Assembly (NCBI RefSeq): GCF_001680005.1
Contig: NC_033569.1
Span: 1,550,001-1,614,000 of the forward strand
From: Plasmodium coatneyi
Lineage: Eukaryota > Apicomplexa > Aconoidasida > Haemosporida > Plasmodiidae
Length of the DNA: 64,000 nucleotides
Direction of reading: 5' to 3'
Shown here one piece after another: positions 1 through 11,599 of the stretch. How positions within the stretch are numbered: the first letter of the stretch is position 1; each line of letters begins with the position of its first letter. The notes under the pieces were generated by a model. The model was not told the DNA's origin. It worked only from the letters and a program-made list of their open reading frames with translations, and did no database searches. The position numbers and the translations under genes are program-made.

Positions 1-951
1 AATGTAATTAAGAAAAAAGAAAAAAAAAGAATCGGTGGAGAAATATCCCTTCTTCCCAAGTGTGAGGTAGCCAAAAATGTGGGCAAAGCTGACCTTATCT
101 CACCATTCTACATGCACATAACTGATTGGTTAATTTGTTTGTGGAACGACGTGTTATACCGTGGGGAAATTTATGGAGGTAGCCCCTATAGGAAATCGTA
201 GCACATGGTACACTCAGTTACCCCTTTCTGGGGGAATGCCTCCTCACGCGTGTAGCTCCTATGCAGCACATGCCCCGTTTCTTTTTTTTTGTCCCTATCC
301 CCGCACCCAATGCACTGACGCCAATAAATATTTCCTCATCTTGGAAAAAATTATAATAACGTGCAGCGACGGCTAGCTACTCCTCTTCACAAAAGTATAG
401 GAAAAAAAAAAAAAAAAAAGGGTACACGAAAGGTACCACACCAAAGTGCAAAAGCAGAAGCAAAAATCGGGCGAAGGGCGCGTTATCCCAAGTGAACACA
501 TTTTAAGGACGAGATAAATGAAAAGGAAAAAACTGACCTGTGCTTTAAGTTAAAGCACGACGGAAGGAAAACTCCTCACAGGGGGTAGTGGAAAACCATT
601 TTTGTTTTTTCTGTTGGACAAAGAAGCGAATACAAGTAACGCAACGGGGAAAGGAATTTACACTAAGGAAGAAGGGTCTTTCATCACCCCACACACTGGT
701 TCGTAAAACTGCAGTGCGAGATCTTCTTCACAAATGCGTATGACACTTTTTACGTTACACGCTCTGACGTAACAGGGAGATGTGCATCCCTGCAGAAGGC
801 ACCCCCAAAACGTTTGTCGCAGAGTAGAGAGTAGGTAGGGGGAACTACAGGATCATTCGCGCGGGGGTGGTCAGCTAGCCAATTGGTCACATAGTACCTA
901 CGGAGGTAACTATCCACGTGGTTACCTACTTAACCTCGTTGCCGCCCCAAA
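1..951. other. Intergenic, upstream of the L24 gene
   Basis: I see no gene here. Short open frames have poor composition and no family features. An A-run near 401-419 and mixed AT-rich sequence are typical of Plasmodium intergenic DNA. It should hold the promoter and 5' UTR of the ribosomal protein gene that starts at 952; no specific element is recognisable. Confidence 0.6.
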
Positions 952-1644
952 ATGTCCAGGTATGTGAAGTACTTTATGCAGGCCAAGCGGCTGGATAAGC
1001 GAAAAAGAAAATACGGGCAGTTGGATTTCCTCGAACTAAGCAAAGAGCTGAGTATCCCCTTTCCGCTGCGAGAAAGAAATCAACCCAAGCACCTAGACCT
1101 ATCTAAGTACCTAAATATAAAAGTGGGAGACCTTGTTAAGGTACTCTATGGCCCCTATAAAGACAAAGAAGGTATCGTCTTAAACATAAACCCCAAAAGA
1201 AACACGGTAATAGTTGATGGGTGTAACATGAAAAAATCTGCATGGAATGTTACAAAGAAAAATGCCGGTACGATTATAACACAGGAAATGCCTATACACA
1301 TCACCAACGTTGCCATCCTAGATCCAATAACAAAAAAAGCAACGGTGGTTAAGAGGAGGTATATGATGCATGGGGAATGTGTGCGTATATCAAAAATCTC
1401 CGGGTGTGCCATGCCTGAACCTGTTAATGTGCAAGCCTTCAAGGAACAGAATAACTATGAGCTCTTCATCCACAAGAAAAAAACGGGACCTCCAATTAAA
1501 GACATCTACGCGGAGAGAGACTCCAAAAACTTTAACTTGTTAAAGAAGATAGCCTACGAGATTAAGAAAAAAAGATTTTACGAAATGAAAAACTTTTTCA
1601 ATAACACGGCACCAGGGCAAGGCAGCTCTTCTCTGGAGGAGTAG
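952..1644 (+). CDS. Ribosomal protein L24 (bL24 family, KOW domain), probably mitochondrial
   Basis: Single-exon gene of 230 residues. A KOW motif lies at about residues 57-95 (VGDLVKVLYGPYKDKEG, then an NPKRNTVIVDG loop), the signature of bL24, an early assembly protein of the bacterial-type large subunit that binds near the exit tunnel. The IHITNVAILDP stretch is also typical of the family. The N-terminus (MSRYVKYFMQAKRLDKRKRK) is basic with no hydrophobic signal peptide. This favours the mitochondrial ribosome over the apicoplast, whose imported proteins normally need a signal peptide. The first ATG of a continuous frame was taken as start. It is convergent with the carrier gene downstream. 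The family call is firm; the compartment is inference. The position fits P. falciparum PF3D7_1223900 (from memory). Confidence 0.9.
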   Translation: MSRYVKYFMQAKRLDKRKRKYGQLDFLELSKELSIPFPLRERNQPKHLDLSKYLNIKVGDLVKVLYGPYKDKEGIVLNINPKRNTVIVDGCNMKKSAWNVTKKNAGTIITQEMPIHITNVAILDPITKKATVVKRRYMMHGECVRISKISGCAMPEPVNVQAFKEQNNYELFIHKKKTGPPIKDIYAERDSKNFNLLKKIAYEIKKKRFYEMKNFFNNTAPGQGSSSLEE

Positions 1645-2063
1645 TCTCCCCACACATGCGTCATCTCCATGCATGCTTACAGTGCACGTCTTTTCCTATA
1701 AGTCAAAAATAGCGGTCGGTAGAAATCTTCACCTGATGGGCCTCTCCCAAATAGTTATTGAATCTCGTGCGATATGCACAACTGTGTACCCACCGTGGGG
1801 TTATATCTCCACGGGGTTACTGCATGAGGGTCTTCAACGTGGACCCATGTTTTTTGCGTCTTCCCGAATGTATAATTGACTAACCAGTTGCGTAACAACT
1901 GACCAGCAATGGCATCAATTAATTAGGCTTATGGATAGGGACCACAAAATGGGTCCACCCCAAAGAGGGCAATGAAAAAGGTACAAACTCACGTATCATG
2001 GTGGCTACATAACTGCTGCACAGATGGCGTAAAGCTTAACAACTATAATGAATAACCCCCCCA
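1645..2063. other. Convergent intergenic spacer
   Basis: Spacer between the 3' ends of L24 (+) and the carrier gene (-). It has no coding signal and should contain both 3' UTRs. The weak open frame at 1673-1879 has no homology or composition support. Confidence 0.6.
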
Positions 2064-3002
2064 CTAACTATATTTGTTTAAAATTTTAATCCCCGTAACC
2101 ATAAATAGGGTCTGCCAGATGCACAGGAAGCATCGGGGGATAACCCCTTTGTAGAGGTACAGGATCCCTCCCTCCCTGTAAAGGTTAACAAATGACTGAA
2201 AGAAGGTCAGCTTAATATTTTTATTCGCGCTATTTTGCATGTATACTCGAATCACGTCGAAGGGGTTGTTCCACACAGATAGGGCTCCTCCAAGGACACC
2301 ACAAAGGAGCTCTTCCGTGGGGGACAAATCGTGGGTAATACCCCCCAGTTTGTCTATCGAATGGGTGTCCTTCGTTTGGGTAGATTGATCAACATTACTG
2401 CGCTTATCCGTAACTTCATTTTTCAAACCTGCTTGGCCGCCCCCTTGGCCCCCCACTTGGTGCAATCTCCCCGTCTTCCTCTTCCGCTCGATGAATAAAT
2501 TGCGGACCCACTCAGTTAACCCCTGCCGGCTGGCCCAGTTCGTCCCCTGGCGCAAACACATAGCACAATTCCCCTTATACAAAGTCGTAAATCCCCCGTT
2601 CTTTAAAATATCCATAAGTTTTTTCCTATAATTAATTTTTTTGTCAATACTGGCTGTTATAAAAAAGGTACATGGAGTCATCACAAAAGATTGGGAAATG
2701 CCTCCGAAAGCTCCACCGATAAAACCACTTGTCGTTTGGTTTATATTCAAATCGTTGCAAAATTTAATCATGTGTTCTTTTGATATTAACAGGACGGCTC
2801 CTTTGGAGGAGCTCTCTACTATTTTGGCATAAAAACCAGCGTAGAACTGTCCAATCCCTTTGTTGTAAATGTTGGCAAATGATCTGATAGTGTTTTCGTT
2901 TCTATACACACACATTCTCGTCTTCCACACCTCCAGGGGCATTCCTAGACTCGCCGTTTCCAGGCAGTGCAGGATGGACCCGTTCACCAAGTCTTTGCTC
3001 AT
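2064..3002 (-). CDS. Mitochondrial carrier family (SLC25) protein, possibly citrate/oxoglutarate type
   Basis: 312 residues in one exon, the usual length for an inner-membrane solute carrier of three two-helix repeats. Signature P-x-[DE]-x-x-[KR] motifs are visible in repeat 1 (MPLEVWKTRM, about residues 21-30) and repeat 3 (NPFDVIRVYMQ, about 245-255). The equivalent place in repeat 2 reads TPCTFFITAS, so its salt-bridge residues are lost. A low-complexity insert (about 175-225, Gln/Gly/Thr/Asp-rich) sits between repeats 2 and 3. Such odd signature motifs resemble the Yhm2 citrate/oxoglutarate branch, and I recall that annotation for the syntenic PF3D7_1223800; the substrate cannot be proven from sequence. 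It lies tail-to-tail with L24 and in the same direction as VIT. Confidence 0.85.
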   Translation of the reverse strand: MSKDLVNGSILHCLETASLGMPLEVWKTRMCVYRNENTIRSFANIYNKGIGQFYAGFYAKIVESSSKGAVLLISKEHMIKFCNDLNINQTTSGFIGGAFGGISQSFVMTPCTFFITASIDKKINYRKKLMDILKNGGFTTLYKGNCAMCLRQGTNWASRQGLTEWVRNLFIERKRKTGRLHQVGGQGGGQAGLKNEVTDKRSNVDQSTQTKDTHSIDKLGGITHDLSPTEELLCGVLGGALSVWNNPFDVIRVYMQNSANKNIKLTFFQSFVNLYREGGILYLYKGVIPRCFLCIWQTLFMVTGIKILNKYS

Positions 3003-4570
3003 CTTGTGGGTCTTCGCGTGTCTTTGTTAATCTGTCTGTCGGGGTGCCAACATGAGCCCATTCGTATGTATGGAAGTACTTTATTGGTTCCCTTTTTTTG
3101 GGGGGGACTTCCCGCCCTGTATATTGTTAATCTCGTTATGTCGGCAAATTTGAACTGGCGTGGATTTGCTGCGGGGTCCTACCTGCAGAACGCACCGCAA
3201 GAAAGGCAGTCACACTGAACTGGGAAGAGGCCCTACAAGGAAACTATGAATGCCATCCCTAGCGACTGTTCTATGAGCGCTTATACAGATGGTACCCCCA
3301 AAGAATATCACCACTAATGGAAATCCCCCTGTGGATAACGCATTTGGCCTAGCACATGGGGAGCTACACACGCAAAGGATGCACCTAGCTCCTTTTCATA
3401 CATGGTAATTACCTCTTCCTTCTCTTGTATGCATTCCGATTATGTGAGTTACACGCAAGGTGGTCTTTTTGTTCGTTGCTCCGAGGAGCCCTTTTTTGTA
3501 CGGCTTCTCAAATGTAATTGCGCTGCTGTGGCTAGACTTCCTATTCGTTTCCACGGAACGGTTTGACAAAATCGAAGGGGAGGCGAACTGCCTGACCCTC
3601 CTTTGGTTACCACCTCCCCCACTTTTCAGACTCGCACAGCCGTCCTGTACCAACCCTTTCTTCTTCCTTTCAGTTCAACTTTCTCAAAATTGGTACAAAA
3701 CGGATGCGAATAAATCTCTGCGTGTAATCTAATCTACCCCATGGGAAGCAAAAATGACCAAACAGCACAATCGCGTTGCTAATTTATTTCTGCATAGTAT
3801 ATGTGTTTAAAAAGGGAAAACACGTTGCAACGTTTTTTTTTTTCTTCTTCCCTTTGCAGTCCACAACGGATTAATAATTAGTGTAGTGTTATGGCCTCCC
3901 CTCCTTTTTCAAAAAATTCGCATCCGTCCCGGGTGGGCAAGTACGCCTGTGCAAGTAGCGTTTATGCGGGTGGGGATGTTACATGCCTGCCCCGGTTTAC
4001 TTTGCGCAATTGTTACGCAATTATTAAAAAGTGCATGCCCACGCTTACAATGCATATGTGCCGGCTTGCCGCGAGTTTTCCCACCGCCCACCATTGCGGA
4101 CACAGAAATGTAAAAAGGGGAGTGACAATCAGCACACCAAACGGGCCTTCCATATTAAGTGAAAAAAAAAAAAATGCAGAAGTTCCTCCATTGGAAACTT
4201 GCGATACGTGTGTATTTGCGCACCTGCGCATTTTTTTCAAGTTCGCCATTTTAGGGACGGATGCTGTATATAGAGGTGCATCAATACAATTTGTTTACAG
4301 AAAAATTCGAGTGTAAAAATATTGGGCACGGGGGAAAAGGTGTATAAGGATTAGCGGCGCAAAATAAACGCTGAGAGATCAGGTGGACAAAAAAAAAAGG
4401 ATGGGAAAAAAAATTAAGAGATGAAAAAACCTGCGATGATGCACTGCGGAAGTAGGGGAAAGAGACCTGTCGAAGGGGTCCTCTGTTTTCCCGGACACAT
4501 GGAAAGAACAACGACGTGGGCTGTATAAATCTGCAGGGGAAAAAAACCCGCACTTTGTCTAACCTCCCAA
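3003..4570. other. Intergenic between VIT 3' end and carrier 5' end
   Basis: About 1.6 kb between two minus-strand genes. It should carry the VIT 3' UTR and the carrier promoter. Several overlapping short frames on both strands (3396-4316) show no family motif, splice-consistent extension or coding composition. No RNA gene is recognised. Confidence 0.55.
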
Positions 4571-5562
4571 TCAGTCGGCGATGTTGTTTTTGAGCAAAAT
4601 TCCCAGGAGGAATGGGACCATTCCTGCAATGGATCCATTGATGACCATGCATAGGGCGCATTCGATGGGCTTCTGATTGGTGAACTGGGACTGCGGGGGG
4701 TGAAAAAGATCAGTAAAAGGGATGAGTAAAAATGATTGGTAAAAGCGGTGGAAAAAATGACACACTTGGGAGGCAGATATTTACACTTCCCCCTGGTGCA
4801 TCACAAATCTACACGTGAATTTCCACGTATGTGTAGCCGTGCTTCGCACGATGTGCCTACCTTAAATATGCCCAGGATGAAGAGCGTAATCAACGTGGAC
4901 ACAGAAACAACGACGAAGGAGGTATTATAATCTGTGTACTCGAAGAAAAAGGTATACGCCACGTAGGAAAACAAAGGAATCATTCCAAAAACACAAAAAC
5001 TTAAAAACATAATAATTCCTTTTTTCAACGACTCGTTCTTTTCCTCATGAGTGACAATCAGTCCCAACTCCTCTGACATCATATGTTCCAAAAAAAAATT
5101 TTTATTTCGAAATGTGATTTCCACAAGATTTCTCGCATCCTCACTGTCAAATTTATACTTGTTCATATATATGTCAATCATTTCTTGTTTTTCCTCCGAT
5201 GGGCAATTTTCGATCTCCCATTCTTCTCTTTTTTTTTCAGCTAACATAAAGTCTCTCTGTGCACTCGTGCTGGTGTATTCGCTAAATCCCATCGAAATTG
5301 CATTCGCAAATAAATTACCTACTCCAATAATTATGACCTGTGCAGGTGTTATTTTTGCTCCTACACATCCGGAGACGATGGCAAAAATGGTGATAATTCC
5401 ATCGAGACTTCCAAAAATAATTGTTTTTAAATTGTCCTTATCTAGACTGTGTTGCTCTCCATGTTTGTCCAAGCTGTGATAAGAGTCATGGGCCTCCTTG
5501 CACTTTTCCACGTCTTCGTCGTAGAAGGCCTTTCGCGCTTCCTGCGTTTTCTTGTTCACCAT
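4571..5562 (-). CDS. VIT: Vacuolar iron transporter (VIT), two exons
   Basis: Exon 1 is 5562-4861 and exon 2 is 4690-4571. The 170-bp intron has a GTAGGC donor, a CCGCAG acceptor and phase 0. The spliced protein is 273 residues, which I recall as the length of P. falciparum VIT. The family moves cytosolic Fe2+ into an internal compartment in exchange for protons and protects against iron toxicity in the blood stage. Features seen: the first membrane segment with SLDGIITIFAIVSG, the GFSEYTSTSAQRDF segment typical of VIT, a Glu-rich charged region between helices 2 and 3 (about residues 108-150, the metal-binding domain of the family), then three more hydrophobic segments. Exon 2 supplies the last helix (INGSIAGMVPFLLGILL). 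Reading through the intron would lose that helix, which supports splicing. Divergent from the gene at 7001. Confidence 0.95.
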
Positions 5563-7000
5563 CGTGTGGCGGGCTTGTTACCGTTATACCTGAGCAAAGG
5601 AAGGATGGGCACAAATGCGGTGATACATGAATATATTCATATGTATGTGTGGATGCGTCACCTCCTCCTACAAACAGGGCAACCCATACGCGTAAATACT
5701 GTGCCGCGTCGCATACTGGCGGAAAGAATAACTTACTTTGGGGGGTAAATCGTATGTACGTTAGCGGGTTGGAAGGAGCATGAATTTTGCCACGTTACTA
5801 CTGCTTCCCTACCGTGAGCTCACATTTTAGCGTTTCTGTAAAATGTTCGCCTGGGAAGCTCACCTTGTGTGGCGCCCTTCTAGTCTTCTTCGCGTGGGGT
5901 TTATCTCTTTTTCTTCTTTTTTGGCAAGGCAGCCAAGTGGGTAAAATGCATGCTGGGGAAGGGGGTAATTTTATTCAAACTTAGAAGAGGGGCTTTCCAA
6001 TTTAATCTTTAGTAGGTCATTGACTAGTGGGATACGCAAGGACCCTTTGCATGTTTAGGGTTTAGGGTTAAAGTACATGCGTGTACATGGAGAAGTAAAA
6101 CTGTGGATCTCTTTAGGAAATTCTTAGAAAAACAGTTTTCCGTTTCTTCTCATTTTGTATCATATATCGGGTCAATTCTTACCACTTCGTGTTACCAGGC
6201 ATTTTTTTTTTTTTTTTTTTTTTTTTTTGCGAGGCTTACCCAAAGCTGACTAACCGGCTCCTTTGCACCCTAGGGTGGTTTCAAGGAAGAGGGATCCTGG
6301 CAAACAAAACCCTGTATGCAATATTGAAAGAGCAAACGTGCTCGCACACGTGGGGATTAATGACAACCTCTTCAAGTTAATGGTGATGAAAAAAGTGTGG
6401 CTAAATTTTGGGGCCACTTTTAAACACATAGCAGGGGTAAAACCTACATAAGTGGAAGCAAAAACGTGCTAATGATTCTATTTTTTTTTTTTTTTTTTTT
6501 CTGACCCTCCCAATTTTTTTCCAAAATTAAGCTGTCATAATTATACCATATGGCGTACGTATGTATCCTTTTCTCGTGATGATTTTCCTACCACCCCCAT
6601 TTTGTATTTGTCTTGGCTAACTTTTCTATGCACCTAGGGGAGCTGCTACCAACGGGAGGCATGGGGTTGTACTCCGTTTAGCTGCCCTCTTTTGGGAGTC
6701 TGTAGCCAGACGGGGAGCGGCAACGACGCAGCCTCCCCGACAAAGACTATGTCATATCGCGCTGGATCAAAGGGGATGCTTGGTCGCGCCCCGAAAAGGG
6801 TATCACCCAAAGTTAAGGGTTTCCTTACGATCGTTTAGCGGTTTTTCCATGCTGCGCTTCTTCAGTTGGGAAAGTTTTTTTTTTTCTTGTCTAACGGCAC
6901 GACGTTAAAGAATGATGTTTGGAACGATGCAGGGTGTAATCTCTCCCCCAATTTTATTTAAATACAATATAATAAGTAGCACCCACTGTGCGAAGACACA
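5563..7000. other. Divergent intergenic region (VIT / TFIIIC-like gene)
   Basis: 1.4 kb between two divergently transcribed genes, so it should hold both promoters. It contains a 27-T run (6202-6228), a T-run near 6481-6500, a telomere-like tract at 6054-6070 and a GC-richer patch with two adjacent hairpins at 6698-6738. No protein gene or tRNA is recognised. Confidence 0.55.
6054..6070 (+). repeat. Short interstitial telomere-like tract
   Basis: Two tandem TTTAGGG heptamers followed by TTA. The Plasmodium telomere unit is GGGTT[T/C]A, so this is 2.4 exact units on the plus strand. It lies far from any recognisable subtelomeric gene, in the promoter region between VIT and the next gene. Interstitial heptads of this kind have been described in P. 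knowlesi. The tract is too short to exclude chance. Confidence 0.5.
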
Positions 7001-7676
7001 ATGGAAGAAGGCACACTCGAAGGGAACGCAAGGAATCCCCCCTTTGACACTGAGCCCTATGAAAATTTAATCAAACGGGAAAGAAGTGACAATCCTAATG
7101 GGAATTGCCACGAAGGGAAGGAAGCCAGTAACAGCGATGGCGCAGTGAAGAGAAATAATACCCCCAAGGGAGGAGAAAACAAATGGACGAAAAATGAACA
7201 AAATAAATGTATCATATTTTCTACCCTGCTAAGATATAAAAAATATTTAACGAAAAAAGGGAACACTTACTTTGACTTCAATCAGACAAACTTAAAGTTG
7301 AACGAGAAGGAGCTCCTACTTCAGAGCAGCAACTACTTTCACCTCTTTGACATAAGTTCTCTCTTCTATCCCCATGTGTACGTTAATGTAAATTCGCACA
7401 TGAGTATTAACATATCGGATTATTTGAATTACCTGAAGAGGCCATCCCCTGATTACATCACAGGGAAGGATTCTCCAGTGAAGAACTCCTCAGTGGACGC
7501 AAATGAAGTTATGCAGTACGCCACCCGGCAGGAGTTCATTTTGGAAGCCATCCAAAAGGTGGAGCACATAGAAGTGTAAGAGTGCATGCGTCAGGAATAA
7601 AAAAGCGACTCACCCGGGGTGGAAGTTAGCCCGCACACGGTGGAGTCAGAATTGGAGTGTGCACTATCTGTTCTAA

Positions 7677-7715
<39 letters not shown>

Positions 7716-10700
7716 TGCCACGCTGTGAGTCGTCACCAAGAATGTTCACATTGCTCACGTCGCACTTCACCATTTTTTCATCCGTCCTTTTTACCCCCAT
7801 GGTAGGTTTAAAAAAGTGCAGCTCGTGAAGAAGCTACTCCTCACGGTGAACAGGGAGGTAGCCCAGAAGGTCCAGACCTACGTAGACAACATCCCGGAAG
7901 TCAACCCAAACGACTACATCTTCGTGCAGACCAACCGACAAAATGATCTCCTCTTTGGCTACGTGAAAAGTAGCAAGTTTAATTTAATTTTCGAAATTTT
8001 TAATTTTAAAAATTTTTTTAAAAAATGCCACAACGATAATGTAGACGTAACTATACATGAGGTGAAGGACAAAGCATCCGATGGAGGAAGTTTTGTTGAG
8101 CGGGTTGGCACAGAAGGAGGAATATATCTAAAGGAGCAGTCCATTCGTGTGATGAGGGATGTTTATGAGAATGTCAAATTTTGTTCCTCCCACTACTGCT
8201 ATTATTACTTCTTTAAAAATGCCCCTGTGGAGTACATTTTCGGGGAAGAAAAAAAAAAAAAAAAAAATCTTCACATTTAGCCTTTGCCTAAAGTACATAA
8301 AGAATCATCTGTTCGTTCTGATGCTCTTCAATTATAGCCCCCCCCCAAAAAATGAGAAGCAATGTGTGAACGCTGGAGAAGCCGTCCCCAACTTGGACGA
8401 AATGGAAACGCACAACAAACACTTTAACCTGAACGAGACAGACAAAAATGTATTCAAAAGAAATACCTTTTTTATACACCACTTGTATGACCAGTTAAAA
8501 TGTAAAATCTTGAGTTTTATCAGTTTTGTGAGCTTCCCCCCAAATGACTACATAGCAGACATTCATTTAACCAAACTGAAGAGGTGTACTTCTTCTTCCC
8601 CAGGGAGTTACTCCTTCAGCGTGTATTGCATATCTAACGGAGGGGTCGTTTATATTTTTATTTGTACCATTATGATGAGAGAAAAAAACATTTGTGAGGA
8701 ATCGTTCCAGTTGGACGTGTCCAAGTATTACCATTTCGAGTTAAGGAGGAAGGACACCTACCACAGGATCAAAGTTGTTAAGTGCAGCTTGGGGTTTCTT
8801 CACGCTCTCTGTGGGGGAGGACCCCAAAGGCGCACAAAGAAGAAAGGCAACCGAAAGAGGAACAACTCACGAGGGGAGCAGCTCGTGTCGAACAACAAAT
8901 CGGAAATACCCCACACCTTACAGGAAGAACCGGTTGCACGGGTCCAAAGTGACAATCTTCATAAAGAGCGAGGGAATATAATTTCCTCACGGACCAGCTC
9001 AGATGGAGGGGAACCCACCCGTGGAAGCAGCCAAATGGAAAAGTACAAATACCTCTTCCTCATAATAACGAGCAAGTGTGACCTCTTCATTGTCACCTTC
9101 AGGAGGAAGAAAAAAGGAGGGGACATAGAATTGGTAAATTATTCCTGCACGAATAGCAGCAACGCTAATCATGTCATCCGGGGTGTGCTGGTCAATAAGC
9201 ACCATTTTGAGAAGGCCGATGAGGGGGAAAACAGATCAAAAGGGAAAACTACCATTGGACACACCAACGGACGTATACATCACCATATGAAACAAACAAA
9301 TAGAAGCTGCTCAGTATTCGAGCTGCTGTGCTACTTCCAAAACGGGGACGTAAAGAAGTACAACTTTGTGTGCACCGCGAAGGAACAACACCTGGAGTTT
9401 TTTCTCACCAAAAATGAAATGCCCAGGGGGGAACTCCTATGCAAGAAGCAATTCTTCATTCCGATTCTGTTCCCATTTAATGAGGAAGTGCTGAAAAAAA
9501 AAAAAAAAAAACGACAACAGTGTAACCTTGTACAACACACAAGCTAGCTATTTTAAAAGCATCTTCTTCATCTACTTCCAGGAGAAGCAATTTGAGAATG
9601 TTGGCCTCTGCGTAAATGGCCAGTGCCTAGTTATCACGTATGTGAAGTCCTTCTGTAAGTTGCTGCGGCAGATACGCTCAGTGATGGGGCGGGCCATGAT
9701 CTCCCACGATAAAATGGATACCCTCCAAATGGGAAGAAAGAGCAACTCCAGAAGCAGCGACGCAGCAGACGAAGCAGACGAACGAACCAACTTCCTAGGA
9801 GGGGAAACCCTGAACGGGAATTTATTCACACACAGGGAACATAAGACGCACTTCTGGGAGTACAAGTATATCCTGTTCGGCTTTTACGATTTATTTTTAA
9901 TAAACCAAAATAACAGCAGCGGCAACGTTAGCGGTAATGTTAGCGGTAACGGTGGCAACAACCTTGACCCCGGGGTGAGCGAAAAGGAGAAAAGCAAACA
10001 CACCAACAACGCAATGAGCGCATACGATGCACACAGCCATTTTAATTTCCTGAATGTAGTAAAGGACTACCTGTCTTATGATAACCTTGTTGGGTGTGTC
10101 TCTGACGCCCCATCCAGGGAAAACCATAGGAAGATTAAAATGAATTTTTACCACTTCCTCCAAACGTTAATGCATTTTCAAGCAAATTACGTCAGTGAGG
10201 GTAACTCCTTCTTCCACCTAATATTTAACGAACTTTTCCAGAAAAGTGTTCACCCTGCTGGGGGCAATCCAGTGGGGAGGAAGACCTTCTCTCTTCTGCT
10301 GGATCCACTAGTAGATATAAGAACCCACTTCTGTGTTCTGTTTTCCTTCTTCATTCACATGTACAATTTTTGCTTGAAGCAAAACGGCATCAGTAGTGAC
10401 TCCTTCAGTTCGCACATTACCTATTTTCTCATAAACAAAAAGACGCGTAGGAATAGGAAGCGGTTCAGGTACGTATACACGCCGGAGTTGCCCCAAGGGG
10501 AAGGCAAAACTGTTCATACAGATAATGGTGCGGATCAACTGGCGGGCCAAAAGGAAGGCCTTCACATGAACCCCCAGACGGAAGTGCAGGTGAACCTACT
10601 CACCATGCGTAAGTGCCTGTACTACATAAGCAAGGCAAAAAAATATTTGCAATCCATATTTGGAGTCGTGGTGGGGAATGAATTCACAGAGGGTGTTTTT

Positions 10701-11468
10701 TTTTCCCTCCATTTGTACACAAATTTGTACCTCTGCCAAGTCCTCTACATTATGCTTAACACGTTGCGAATAAATAACACAAACCTTTTTGTGAATGTAA
10801 ATTACAACCTGAGGAAAAATAACCTGGACTACTTCTACCTCCTCATCCTGCTCAATTTTTATGGCCTCCACAATATTTTGATTTCCCATGGTGGGGATCA
10901 GAACCCCCTCAGTGGCGACGGAGAAGAAGATCTGCACCAATTCTTCGATCATATTTTTCAAAAAAAAACTATTCCCAATGGAGGCAAAACAGACAATGAG
11001 CGAATGGATAGCATCGAAATAGATCAGGACACATTTGAAAGACACCAAGTGCTGATACACCACTTTATAGGAAGAATAATTAGCCACTTAAAGGATGACC
11101 ACTATGCGGTTGAGCGAATTTATTTTAAAATAAACTGCGTTCTTTGTGGAAAGGTATGCGTCTCCAATTTGTACAACCCTTATTACATCTGCGAGCAGAA
11201 GCACATTTTTAACAAGTGCATGGTTACTCTATGTTGCATTGGCAAGAGTAGCCTCATCATCCCGACTGTTTACCTTTCCCGTGATTTAACTAAGCCACTT
11301 TTTGAAGAACCCATCGGTACTTTACAATTCAATTTGAAAGTACAATTGGACTGTACGTACTTCTGCTCCTTTTGCCATTTTTTTATGACCACCCAGAATA
11401 GCTTCTTCACGAAGCACTTCCTTTTTAATCAGTGTCCCTTTTGCAATCACGATTTGGTGGTCGTGTGA
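7001..11468 (+). CDS. Large conserved protein with TFIIIC90-like C-terminal zinc finger; frame broken at two A-runs
   Basis: Exon 1 is 7001-7575 and exon 2 starts at 7806 (donor GTAAGA at 7576, acceptor GGTAG, split Val codon). Exon 2 then changes frame at an A19 run (8249-8267) and an A18 run (9494-9511). Coding-like sequence continues directly each time, and loss of one A at each place would restore one protein of about 1,411 residues. I read these as homopolymer length errors or slippage. The last 110 residues hold ordered cysteines: CVLC, then CEQKHIFNKC, then CSFC, H and a final CPFC. This C-x2-C / C-x3-H-x3-C / C-x2-C / CPxC layout resembles the C-terminal zinc finger of TFIIIC90, a subunit of the Pol III factor TFIIIC. 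The middle is poorly conserved and Asn/Lys/Ser-rich. The function is inference; the gene itself is well supported. Confidence 0.75.
7683..7712. repeat. T30 homopolymer inside an intron
   Basis: Thirty consecutive T in the 230-bp intron (7576-7805) of the TFIIIC-like gene. It could act as an extended polypyrimidine tract, though it is about 90 bases upstream of the acceptor. Confidence 0.9.
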
Positions 11469-11567
11469 ATTGGTCCACCATTTCGTGACTGTCTCTTTCG
11501 ACGCAGGATGATGAATTCAACTTGTTTGCAAAGGTTGTCCATATGTATGTGCTTCACATTTGTTTTG

Positions 11568-11599
<32 letters not shown>

